A DNA stretch of 64,000 nucleotides. Origin: CAXXOK01 sp964584315. Lineage in GTDB: Bacteria > Bacillota > Clostridia > Christensenellales > Aristaeellaceae. Under the pieces are notes generated by a model. That model was not told where the DNA came from. It made no database searches and saw only the letters and a program-made list of their open reading frames with translations. Position 1 is the stretch's first letter, and every line of letters begins with the position of its first letter. The DNA is taken from NCBI GenBank assembly GCA_964584315.1, contig CAZOZO010000007.1, forward strand, positions 1 through 64,000. Direction: 5' to 3'. Below, piece by piece: positions 1-7,701 of this stretch. The translations under genes and the position numbers were made by a program.

Positions 1-2
1 GC

Positions 3-161
3 GTGCCCGCGATGATCGGCGCGATGCTGGTGATGCAGGGCAAGTGGAACAAGCCCGGCGTGTGGAACATGGAGCAGTTTGACCCCGACCCCTTCATGGA
101 CGCGCTGAACCGCTGGGGCCTGCCGTGGGCGGAGGATTTCGCGCCCACGCTGGTGGACTGA
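3..161 (+). CDS. C-terminus of a carboxynorspermidine synthase-like (LYS1/saccharopine dehydrogenase family) protein, 5' partial
   Basis: Only the last 52 codons are in the window, ending at TGA 159-161. The translated tail contains the segments VPAMIGAMLVMQGKW and DPDPFMDALNRWGLPW, which I recognise as the C-terminal end of the saccharopine dehydrogenase-like family (carboxynorspermidine or carboxyspermidine dehydrogenase). Such enzymes reductively condense aspartate semialdehyde with a diamine. The stop overlaps the ATG of the next gene (TGATG), so the two are translationally coupled, and that gene is the matching decarboxylase nspC. The family call rests on a short tail plus context. Confidence 0.7.
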   Translation: MPAMIGAMLVMQGKWNKPGVWNMEQFDPDPFMDALNRWGLPWAEDFAPTLVD

Positions 162-1300
162 TGGCAACGCGCTGGTCAAGCCTCCAAAGCGTGCCCACCC
201 CTTGCTATGTAGTGGATGAGGCCGCCTTGACCCGCAACCTGCGAACCCTGAAAGCCGTGGCGAATGAGGCGGATTGCAAAGTGCTGCTGGCGCAGAAGGC
301 GTTTTCGATGTTTGCCGTATATCCGCTGATCGGCCAATACCTCGCGGGCACCACGGCCAGCGGCTTGTATGAGGCGCGCCTCGGGCACGAGGAGATGGGC
401 GGCGAAACGCACATCTTTTCCCCCGCCTATACCGACGCGGAGTGGGATGACCTCGTATCCATCTGCGACCACATCGTGTTCAACTCCTTTACGCAGTGGC
501 AGCACTTTCAAAAACGCGCTATCGATTCGGGCAAGCAGTTTGGCATGCGCATCAATCCCATGTGCTCCACACAGGAGCATGCAATCTACGACCCGTGCGC
601 AGCGGGCTCGCGCCTTGGCGTCACGCACGCTGCATTCCGTGAGGATCTGCTCGATGGCATCAGCGGCCTTCACTTTCACACCCTGTGCGAGCAGGACAGC
701 GACGCGCTGGTCACAACGCTTGCGGTGGTGGAAGCGCAGTTCGGCGATATCCTGCAACGTATGGAGTGGGTCAACTTCGGTGGCGGGCACCTGATCACCA
801 AAGCGGGGTACGATATCCCACGGCTGGTGGAAGCCATTTGCGCCTTCCGCGAAAAGTATCAGGTGCAGGTGTATCTGGAGCCGGGCGAGGCCATCGCGCA
901 TCGCGCGGGCTGGCTGGTTGCCAGCGTAGTGGACGTAGTGGAAAACGGCATGAAGATCGCCATCCTCGACGCATCCGCTGAGTGCCACATGCCGGACGTG
1001 CTGGAGATGCCTTACCGCCCGCCGCTCATCGGTAGCGCGCCTGCGGGCGAAAAGCCGCATACCTTCCGGCTGGCCGGACCCACCTGCCTCGCAGGCGACG
1101 TCATTGGGGATTACAGCTTCGACGCACCCCTGCGTGCGGGCGACCGCCTCGTGTTCGAGGATATGGCCATTTACACCATGGTCAAGAACAACACCTTCAA
1201 CGGCATGCGCCTTCCCTCCATCGCACTCATGGATGCGCAGGGCGAAGTGCGGCTGATCAAAGAATTTGGGTACGACGATTTCAAGGGCAGATTATCCTGA
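161..1300 (+). CDS. nspC: Carboxynorspermidine/carboxyspermidine decarboxylase
   Basis: This PLP enzyme of the alanine racemase-fold decarboxylases removes CO2 from carboxynorspermidine or carboxyspermidine, the last step of the aspartate-semialdehyde route to spermidine or norspermidine in the cytoplasm. The product has 379 residues, normal for NspC. Visible marks are the N-terminal VPTPCYVVDE, the PLP lysine in LLAQKAF (Lys46), the glycine-rich VNFGGGH, the phosphate-binding LEPGEA and the C-terminal LAGPTCLAGDVIGDY with the active-site Cys. I chose the ATG at 161 because it overlaps the stop of the synthase gene; an upstream start at 125 would lie inside that gene. Which triamine is made cannot be read from sequence. 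Confidence 0.92.
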   Translation: MATRWSSLQSVPTPCYVVDEAALTRNLRTLKAVANEADCKVLLAQKAFSMFAVYPLIGQYLAGTTASGLYEARLGHEEMGGETHIFSPAYTDAEWDDLVSICDHIVFNSFTQWQHFQKRAIDSGKQFGMRINPMCSTQEHAIYDPCAAGSRLGVTHAAFREDLLDGISGLHFHTLCEQDSDALVTTLAVVEAQFGDILQRMEWVNFGGGHLITKAGYDIPRLVEAICAFREKYQVQVYLEPGEAIAHRAGWLVASVVDVVENGMKIAILDASAECHMPDVLEMPYRPPLIGSAPAGEKPHTFRLAGPTCLAGDVIGDYSFDAPLRAGDRLVFEDMAIYTMVKNNTFNGMRLPSIALMDAQGEVRLIKEFGYDDFKGRLS

Positions 1301-1314
1301 GCCGTGCAAGCGGC

Positions 1315-1352
1315 ATTGACGGGTCGTGGCCTATCGGCCGCGACCCGTCAAT
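1315..1352 (+). terminator. Long hairpin after nspC
   Basis: A 17-bp inverted repeat (1315-1331 with 1336-1352, one G-T pair, 4-nt loop TATC) follows the nspC stop by 14 bases. It lacks a T run, so it may be a terminator-like or mRNA-stabilising hairpin. Confidence 0.5.
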
Positions 1353-1516
1353 GTGCGCCGAAGTATCAAAAAAGCGGCAGCAACGCACACGGGTGGGCCA
1401 CTTCCATGCGGTTGGCCATGGAAACATAGCCGCTCGCAAATTTCCTTCCTTTAGGCACGATGCCATTGGCATTCGCCTCTCACTTAGCGTTACGGGCGAT
1501 GCCTTACAGCTTTTCA

Positions 1517-1545
1517 TTGACGGGTTGCGGCATAGGCTTTATAAT
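1517..1545 (+). promoter_or_regulatory. Sigma-A-type promoter for the diguanylate cyclase gene, with long leader
   Basis: TTGACG (1517-1522), a 17-bp spacer and a perfect TATAAT (1540-1545) lie in the 480-base gap between nspC and the GGDEF gene. A start near 1552 gives a leader of about 230 nt. I looked for the conserved core of a c-di-GMP riboswitch in the leader and did not recognise one. Nothing else is visible in 1353-1783. Confidence 0.65.
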
Positions 1546-1783
1546 CGTAACCAGTTACAGAATATGGCGAACGTCGCCGAGCCTCAGGCAGGGCTTGATA
1601 CAATCGCATATGCGAACGGATGCGCCATTCCACGGGACGGGCGGATATCGCATCCGGCCTGTGTGCAAGCCGTTGTGATATGGCAAAGACCAGCGAGGCC
1701 GCGATTTTGCAGCCAGAGCGACCCCCTTACACACTTTCGCCTCAGCGCGTCGCGCGAAAACCCATACAGGGAGGGACCAAGCC

Positions 1784-2917
1784 GTGAACAAGTTGGTTCG
1801 ACGCCTACTGGATACACACTACCAGCATGCCGATGCCGATACTGTGTTCTCCGTTCAGCTGCTCTACTACATACAGCTGTCGCTGGTCGTCTTCCTGATG
1901 GTCGTCACCGCGTTGGTAGCGACGCTTACGCCCAGCAACAATCGAATCGCGTATGCGATCATCGCTGGATGCACGCTGTTTGCAATTTGCTCCTGTATGG
2001 GTTTGACCCTCAACGGTCATTACCGCACGGCTTTCTGGGGCACTGTGGCGCTGATGTTCCTGGCCCCATGGGTATCCGTCCTGTATGAGTATTTTCAGCA
2101 CTCAGGCGATTACGTGCCCATGATGTACCTGATCATCCCGATCCATATCACTGCTATGTTTGTCAAAGTCCGCCCCCTGTATTGGATCGCCGCTCTGCAG
2201 ACCGTTGTTCTCACGCTGCTGGTGCTGTCGGAACCACAGAAAAGCAGCTACAACTGGATCAGCGTGATTTGTTTCGTTTTCATCGCGTCGGTGCTCAGTA
2301 CGCTTACCAGCTATGTGCTGCGTGGGCAGTATGAACGGCTGATCCGCAACCGTAACGATCTGGTACGCAGCGAGCAGCGCATGCGAGACATCTCTATCCG
2401 CGATCCGCTGACGGGTCTATTCAACCGCAGACACATGGACGAGGCGTTCATGGAGCTATTTGAGCGCTCCTCGCCCCTGTTCAGCCTCCTGATGGTGGAT
2501 GTGGATCATTTCAAGGATATCAACGACACCTACGGCCATTCCTGTGGCGACGAGATCATCCAAAAGGTCGCGTCCATCCTGACCACCGCCATCCGTAAGT
2601 ACGACGTGGCCTGCCGCTACGGCGGCGATGAGTTTTTGCTGATTCTCAGTGATTGTGACTATGAGAACGCGCTGATCAAAGCGCACAAAATCAAGCAGGA
2701 GATCGAGAACGTCGTGGTGGATCCCGAGGCGGATATCCAGTCGCCGCTCACCGCCTCCATCGGTGTGGCGCAATGTCCGCTCAACGGCGATAACCGCGAC
2801 GCCATCCTCAAGGCTGTGGACGATGCGCTCTACCAGGCCAAGCAGGGCGGGCGCAACCGGGTGGTAGCCGCCGAGGGTGTTTACACCGCCGCGATCGTCA
2901 CGCCGCACGTGCGCTGA
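1784..2917 (+). CDS. Membrane-bound diguanylate cyclase (GGDEF)
   Basis: The protein (377 residues) makes c-di-GMP from two GTP. The N-terminal half is hydrophobic with about six membrane segments (roughly 27-50, 56-75, 85-104, 112-128, 132-150, 160-178), followed by a short coiled linker and a GGDEF domain from about 203. The catalytic loop is intact (RYGGDEF, GGDEF at 280-284) and an inhibitory I-site RxxD (RKYD, 271-274) sits exactly five residues upstream, so product inhibition is expected. The start is GTG at 1784 with an AGGGAGG ribosome site about eight bases upstream. The membrane part is of MHYT/7TM type in shape only; its ligand is unknown. The next gene also carries c-di-GMP domains. 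Confidence 0.92.
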   Translation: MNKLVRRLLDTHYQHADADTVFSVQLLYYIQLSLVVFLMVVTALVATLTPSNNRIAYAIIAGCTLFAICSCMGLTLNGHYRTAFWGTVALMFLAPWVSVLYEYFQHSGDYVPMMYLIIPIHITAMFVKVRPLYWIAALQTVVLTLLVLSEPQKSSYNWISVICFVFIASVLSTLTSYVLRGQYERLIRNRNDLVRSEQRMRDISIRDPLTGLFNRRHMDEAFMELFERSSPLFSLLMVDVDHFKDINDTYGHSCGDEIIQKVASILTTAIRKYDVACRYGGDEFLLILSDCDYENALIKAHKIKQEIENVVVDPEADIQSPLTASIGVAQCPLNGDNRDAILKAVDDALYQAKQGGRNRVVAAEGVYTAAIVTPHVR

Positions 2918-2968
2918 CCGCCCCATATATACTCCATTCTGACCCAGCTTGCCGAAGGGAGCACACGA

Positions 2969-5527
2969 ATGAACGCTAAGCCAACAAACAGCGCCCGCTC
3001 CGCCGGCAGCGAGGGGCCCCGCGAACGGCGCACGCGCCGTTTAGGCGTCGCGCTTGTTCTGCTGGTCGCGCTGCTGGGTTTAAGCCACCTGCACTTTGCA
3101 TGGCAACGCTACCACGTGAGCGAAACGCAAAAAGTGGTCAACCTTGGTGACACGGTAGGCGCGCTGCTCAGTGCCTCCGACGTGCGGGCGCTGACCGGTG
3201 ACGGCGCGCATGGCGATGTTGATCAGAAGGTCTATCAAAGCCTGACGCGAATGGTCAAGGTGAACACTTCCATCGCGCACGCCTATCTGGCGCGCGTGGA
3301 GGGCAACGACATTACATTCCTCCTGGACTCGGGCCCTGCGCCCCTTACGCGCAAGACCTCGCCCGGCGACATCTTCCTTGACGAGCATACGTTGATCAAG
3401 ACTGCCTGGACCTCCACGCAGACGCTATTCACCGGCACGGTGCGAAACAGCCATGGCGAGTGGATCAGCACGCTTACCCCGATCCATGACGACCTCACCG
3501 GCGAAACGGTCGCGGTACTGGGCATTACTTATCCGCTCGCGCCTTGGAACGCCCACATTATGGAACACATGACCACCAACGCGCTGGTGGTGCTGTCGGT
3601 CATCCTCCTTTCGCTGGGGCTTAGCCGCATCCTGACGGAACATGCCAGGCTGCGCGAGCGCAGCGACGTATTGGCCCGCGACGAGGCGCTGTTCCACGGC
3701 GTGTTCGAGCAGGCGCCCATCGGTATCTCCATCGGCGGGGACGACAAGGTAACCTATACCTCTCCGGATGGGCGGTACAGCGTGAACCGCATGTTTGAGG
3801 ATATCCTGGGCCGCGACAAGGCATCACTGGAGCAGACAGACTGGCAAGCCATCACTCACCCCGACGATCTGGAGGCGGATCTGGCCCTACTCAAGCGTTA
3901 CAAGGCGGGTGAGATCGACCGCTATACCATCGAAAAGCGCTTCATCCGTCCGGACGGATCGCTGGTGTGGGCCAACCTGACCATCGGCACCCTGATCGGC
4001 GATCCGCAGCATGGCAACATGCACCTGTGCATTTTGGAGGATATCAGCGCTCGAAAGCATGCCGAGCAGGCGCTGCTGGAGAGCGAGCGCAGCAAGGCTG
4101 TGCTGCTCTCGCACCTGCCGGGGCTTGCCTACCGCTGCAAGTATGACCGCAACTGGACGATGGAGTTCGTATCCGAAGGCTGCGAAGCGCTGACCGGCTA
4201 CGCACCGGATAGCCTTGTGGGCAACCGCGACCTCTCCTACAACGACCTGATCGCGCCTGAGTACCGCGAACTGCTGTGGGCGGAGTGGGCGCTTGTGCTG
4301 CGCCAGAACCGCCACTTCCGCTACGAATATGAGATCATCGTTAAGGACGGCAGCCGCAAGTGGGTGCTGGAGCTGGGCCAGTTCATCTTTGCGGCGGACG
4401 GCACCATTGCTGCGCTGGAAGGCATGGTGATCGACATCTCGGAGCAGAAGATGCGCGAGGCGCAGATCACGTATTTGAGCGAACACGACTTCCTGACGGG
4501 TCTTTATAACCGCAGCCGCTTTGAAAAAGAAAAGAAGCGTCTCTGTGTTGACGCTTCCCTGCCGCTTTCCATCGCACTGTGCGACATCAACGGCGTGCGG
4601 CTGGTCAACGATGCGTTCGGCCCCTCGGAGGGCGACCGGCTGATCGTCGATGTGGCGCACATATTGCAGAGCTTCACGCGCGATGGCGACGTGCTGTGCC
4701 GCACCGGTGGCGACGAGTATACCCTGCTGCTGCCCAACACCACCGAGGAGCAGGCGGAAGCCCTGACCGGGCGCATTGCTCACGCTGTGGAGCACTATAA
4801 CCAGACCGACCTTGCGCGCCCCTTCGAGGTGAGCGTGTCATTTGGCTATGGCACGCTCACAGATGGCATCGGCATCGATCAGGCAATGGCCAGCGCGGAG
4901 GAGCGGCTCAAACACCGCAAGCTATTGAACCGCAAGAGCTCGCATAGCGCCATCCTTTCCTCCATCATGGCGACTCTCTACGCCCGCAGCCAGGAGACCG
5001 AGGAACACGGCAAGCGCCTGACGCGGCTGACCCGTCTGATCGGCGGGCGCATGGGGCTGGACGCGGGCGCGCTGGACGACCTGGAGCTGCTATCGATGCT
5101 GCACGACATCGGCAAGGTGGGTGTGGACGACCGGATTCTCAACAAGCCGGCCCGACTGAACCCCGACGAGTGGGAGCTGATGAAGCGGCACAGCGAGATC
5201 GGCTACCGCATCGCGCTTTCCTCACCGGAGCTGGAACACATTGCCACCTACATCCTGTGCCACCACGAGCGGTGGGACGGGCATGGCTACCCCGGCGGCC
5301 TCAAGGCAGAGGAGATACCGCTCCCTGCGCGCATCCTGACCGTGGCGGATGCCTACGATGCCATGACCGAAGATCGCGTGTATCGGCAGGCTATGCCGAT
5401 GGCGGAGGCGCTCGCGGAGATCGCGCGCTGCGCGGGTACGCAGTTCGATCCCGCGGTGGCTCGCATCTTCGTTGCGCTGATCACGGAGGCAGAGTTGGCC
5501 GAAGCGAATGGATCCGCGCATGACTAG
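2969..5527 (+). CDS. Membrane sensor with PAS, GGDEF and HD-GYP domains (c-di-GMP turnover)
   Basis: This 852-residue protein has an N-terminal membrane segment (about 25-45), an extracytoplasmic sensor region (about 46-200), a second membrane segment (about 202-222), two PAS/PAC units (about 240-370 and 375-500), a GGDEF domain and a C-terminal HD-GYP phosphodiesterase. The cyclase loop reads GGDEY (580-584) with an I-site RDGD (571-574) five residues before it, so it may be active or act as a GTP sensor. The HD-GYP domain keeps HDIGKVG (HD at 712-713), HHERWDGHGYPGG (GYP at 773-775) and VADAYDAMT. It therefore probably hydrolyses c-di-GMP, with the GGDEF part regulating or opposing it. ATG 2969 is preceded by GAAGGGAG. 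It lies 51 bases after the diguanylate cyclase gene and is probably co-transcribed. Confidence 0.92.
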   Translation: MNAKPTNSARSAGSEGPRERRTRRLGVALVLLVALLGLSHLHFAWQRYHVSETQKVVNLGDTVGALLSASDVRALTGDGAHGDVDQKVYQSLTRMVKVNTSIAHAYLARVEGNDITFLLDSGPAPLTRKTSPGDIFLDEHTLIKTAWTSTQTLFTGTVRNSHGEWISTLTPIHDDLTGETVAVLGITYPLAPWNAHIMEHMTTNALVVLSVILLSLGLSRILTEHARLRERSDVLARDEALFHGVFEQAPIGISIGGDDKVTYTSPDGRYSVNRMFEDILGRDKASLEQTDWQAITHPDDLEADLALLKRYKAGEIDRYTIEKRFIRPDGSLVWANLTIGTLIGDPQHGNMHLCILEDISARKHAEQALLESERSKAVLLSHLPGLAYRCKYDRNWTMEFVSEGCEALTGYAPDSLVGNRDLSYNDLIAPEYRELLWAEWALVLRQNRHFRYEYEIIVKDGSRKWVLELGQFIFAADGTIAALEGMVIDISEQKMREAQITYLSEHDFLTGLYNRSRFEKEKKRLCVDASLPLSIALCDINGVRLVNDAFGPSEGDRLIVDVAHILQSFTRDGDVLCRTGGDEYTLLLPNTTEEQAEALTGRIAHAVEHYNQTDLARPFEVSVSFGYGTLTDGIGIDQAMASAEERLKHRKLLNRKSSHSAILSSIMATLYARSQETEEHGKRLTRLTRLIGGRMGLDAGALDDLELLSMLHDIGKVGVDDRILNKPARLNPDEWELMKRHSEIGYRIALSSPELEHIATYILCHHERWDGHGYPGGLKAEEIPLPARILTVADAYDAMTEDRVYRQAMPMAEALAEIARCAGTQFDPAVARIFVALITEAELAEANGSAHD

Positions 5528-5743
5528 ATACCAGAGCCAGCCGGACAAACGGGCGTGCCTACCGGCGATGGCTTGCGCCCCGCCTTTGACACCGCGCGCA
5601 TCGTTCCTGCGCAGGCTCCCTCACCCTCCATGCCGGATGATGGCGCAGCGCCGACGAGCTCAGGCGATTCCCTCGACGAATAAAGCATGCCTCGCTACTG
5701 CCTGAATAGCGCATCCATGGAGCGCCCCAGTACCTGTACTTTC

Positions 5744-5774
5744 AAAGCGCGCCGCTTGACATGCGGCGCGCTTT
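5744..5774 (+). terminator. Perfect 12-bp hairpin between the HD-GYP gene and crcB
   Basis: AAAGCGCGCCGC (5744-5755) pairs perfectly with GCGGCGCGCTTT (5763-5774) around a 7-nt loop, followed by a weak T-rich run (GCTTTA). It probably ends the c-di-GMP operon. The rest of the gap 5528-5743 shows no convincing gene. Confidence 0.6.
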
Positions 5775-5784
5775 GCTTTATGGT
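5756..5784 (+). promoter_or_regulatory. Promoter for crcB whose -35 box lies in the terminator loop
   Basis: A perfect TTGACA (5756-5761) is followed by a 17-bp spacer and TATGGT (5779-5784). The -35 box occupies the loop of the hairpin at 5744-5774. No fluoride riboswitch core was recognisable in 5785-5875. Confidence 0.45.
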
Positions 5785-5875
5785 TATGCGGTGTGTCGCA
5801 AAGCGGTTACGTCGGCGAGCCAGCCGCCTGCCCGCTTTCCATCACGCGACAAGCTTGTGGGAATGGAGCAATGTC

Positions 5876-6241
5876 ATGCGCGCTTGCCTTTTCGTTGGCC
5901 TCGGCGGCTTCATCGGGAGCGTCTGCCGGTATCTTTTATCCCTGCCGCCCCTTGGCGGACACACCGGTTTCCCGTTCATCACGCTGCTCATCAACGTGGC
6001 GGGAGCGTTCCTTATCGGCCTCATCACAGGTTTGGCAGCCAAGGTGGGCACCCTGCACCCGGACGTGCTCGCCTTCCTTCGCGCGGGCATCTGCGGCGGT
6101 TTCACGACGTTTTCGACCTTCGCGCTGGAGTTGAACACCCTGCTGGAGACCGGCAAGCCCTGGGGCGCGGCCGCATACATCGCGCTCAGCCTGCTGCTGG
6201 GCATCGGCGCGGTATTCGCAGGCAAAGCGGTCGTGTCCTGA
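5876..6241 (+). CDS. crcB: Fluoride channel CrcB/Fluc
   Basis: The product (121 residues, normal for the family) is a four-helix membrane protein that works as a dual-topology dimer to let fluoride out of the cell. Family marks are GGFIGSVCRYLLS near the N-terminus, the conserved NVAGAFLIG with its Asn, and GICGGFTTFSTFALE, which carries the Phe box and Na+-site region. I start it at ATG 5876 (GGAG eight bases upstream), not at the ATG 189 bases further up, because the extra residues are polar and unlike the family. It is a single crcB; Firmicutes often have two adjacent, so this one is probably a dual-topology homodimer. Confidence 0.93.
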   Translation: MRACLFVGLGGFIGSVCRYLLSLPPLGGHTGFPFITLLINVAGAFLIGLITGLAAKVGTLHPDVLAFLRAGICGGFTTFSTFALELNTLLETGKPWGAAAYIALSLLLGIGAVFAGKAVVS

Positions 6242-6365
6242 ATGGCGTATCCGGGCCAGAAATACTGGTGACGCTTTGCGATAACAATGTTGCGGAGCTT
6301 TCGGTGCCAGCCGCTGCCGACAAACTGCCGCAGGCGGCGCTTCCCCGTCCGGCATGCAGCATATC

Positions 6366-6407
6366 AAATGCAGGGGTGTAAGCCTTTCGGCTTCCACCCC
6401 TGCATTT
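6366..6407. terminator. Bidirectional terminator between crcB and the convergent membrane protein
   Basis: A 19-bp inverted repeat with one mismatch (6366-6384 with 6389-6407) and a TTTC loop lies between two genes that converge on it. It can serve both strands, although T runs are short. Confidence 0.6.
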
Positions 6408-6501
6408 TGAATCAAACCCCGTCTTGGTTAAATGCACACTTCTCTGCGGACATCCTAGTGGCGCAAGGTCGCTGCACCCGTAGCATCACAATGCCATTTG
6501 G

Positions 6502-7431
6502 CTACAGCAGGTATCCCGTAAAATAGAGCCCCGCCACGGCCAGCGCACCCGCGCCAAGTGCCAGCAACAGGTAACGAAGCACCAGCCTGCCCATAGGCAA
6601 AGGTTTCTCTTCCACAGTATCCGTAGCTGACAGGGCAAATTCTTCTTCGGCCTGCTGCTTGTCCTCCACGAGCACGGTACCCAGCAAAATGGGTTCGCCG
6701 CTGGGGGGGTGCAATATACTGCTTACAAGGCCCGTCACATCGCCGGTTTTATCGTCAGGAACGGGCTTCTCCTCGCTGAACTCCAGCGCCAGCGCTACGG
6801 CGTAGGCTTCGGCATAGGATGCGCCGTAGGCCTCGAACAGCTGGTTCTCAGGCTCCGCCACGGCGACGGCTGAACCCTGCGCCATGGGCTTCCATCCCGC
6901 GGCGGCACGGCTGTCCATGCCCGGCGGCGCGGTTGCTTCCTGGTAATCGGCATTGTTGTAGCGCAGCACCTCGCCATCCTCGGCCCATGCGCGTGCAAAC
7001 GCATCCGCCACGTCCTTGTCGATGTGTTCGCTATCCGGCCTCGGCTTGCCAAGCGCCACCGCAAAATCGCTTGCGGTCAGCTTGCCGCCGTGGGCTACGC
7101 TCGCCTTTGCTGCAAGGGCCCTGTCACTCTCCTGTAGAGCATGGCCCTGACGGGCCAGCGCGGCAAGCCTTGCGGCACGGTTCTTTGCGGAGGGAAAATC
7201 CGGCGTGTCGCCATAAGGCCCGCAGTTGCATACATTGCAACTTGCCGGTGAAGCCGCACTCGGATTCACTCCGGCTTTATCCTCGTCTGGCTCCGCTTCG
7301 CTCACATAGGCGGGCATCGACGCGGGCGGCGATAACGGCCTACGTTGCGGCCGCACCGGTTCAGGCTGCACGCCCGGCGTTCCAGCGGACGCGGGCGGTC
7401 TTTCGACCGGGTTGTTCGGTTCGTATGTCAT
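6502..7431 (-). CDS. Tail-anchored protein with Pro-rich N-terminus and Cys motif, function unknown
   Basis: I do not recognise this 309-residue protein. From ATG 7431 it has a Pro-rich disordered start (about 1-60), a short cluster CNVCNCG (Cys 65, 68, 70) that could bind metal, an Ala-rich helical middle, an acidic stretch, and one membrane segment at the very end (about 284-306), so it looks tail-anchored with its bulk in the cytoplasm. A TTG start at 7506 would add 25 residues, but neither start has a strong ribosome site. It is divergent from the GH5 endoglucanase gene, with 270 bases between the starts. A role in envelope or polysaccharide export is only a guess from position. Confidence 0.6.
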   Translation of the reverse strand: MTYEPNNPVERPPASAGTPGVQPEPVRPQRRPLSPPASMPAYVSEAEPDEDKAGVNPSAASPASCNVCNCGPYGDTPDFPSAKNRAARLAALARQGHALQESDRALAAKASVAHGGKLTASDFAVALGKPRPDSEHIDKDVADAFARAWAEDGEVLRYNNADYQEATAPPGMDSRAAAGWKPMAQGSAVAVAEPENQLFEAYGASYAEAYAVALALEFSEEKPVPDDKTGDVTGLVSSILHPPSGEPILLGTVLVEDKQQAEEEFALSATDTVEEKPLPMGRLVLRYLLLALGAGALAVAGLYFTGYLL

Positions 7432-7621
7432 AACAGAGGGCTGGTTCGGCCTGAAAGGGCCAAACGAAGCCGTTTCACCACCTTTCCGGTAAAGCTGTGG
7501 TTGCAAGCTGCACGGGCACTGCGTGCCCTCGCCCCCACGCGGCCAACGGGCACCTTACTCTTGCATCGGTCATGCTTTGCGCCCCTTCGGAGGCAGTTTC
7601 GCGGTATTTGGGCGCACCCGC

Positions 7622-7650
7622 TTGTCTGTGAACTGACCATCGGCTACAAT
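7622..7650 (+). promoter_or_regulatory. Promoter of the GH5 endoglucanase gene
   Basis: TTGTCT (7622-7627), 17-bp spacer, TACAAT (7645-7650), about 50 bases before the ATG. Confidence 0.55.
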
Positions 7651-7701
7651 GAGGGCGATATCGGTTGCCGCGCCACCCGCGGCGGATGTGGGGTGCATGC
7701 C

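Noticed and set aside
176..1060. Long minus-strand frame over nspC
   Set aside because: Composition (Arg/His-rich, no domains) and exact antisense overlap with nspC show it is a shadow.
1546..1783. c-di-GMP riboswitch in the cyclase leader
   Set aside because: Short GGGACG-like pieces exist near 1640, but the conserved core and pairing could not be found.
1351..2088. Plus-strand frame of 245 codons overlapping the start of the diguanylate cyclase gene
   Set aside because: No ribosome site, no family features, and its second half is the GGDEF gene read out of frame.
5785..5875. Fluoride riboswitch before crcB
   Set aside because: Conserved core bases of the crcB motif are not visible.
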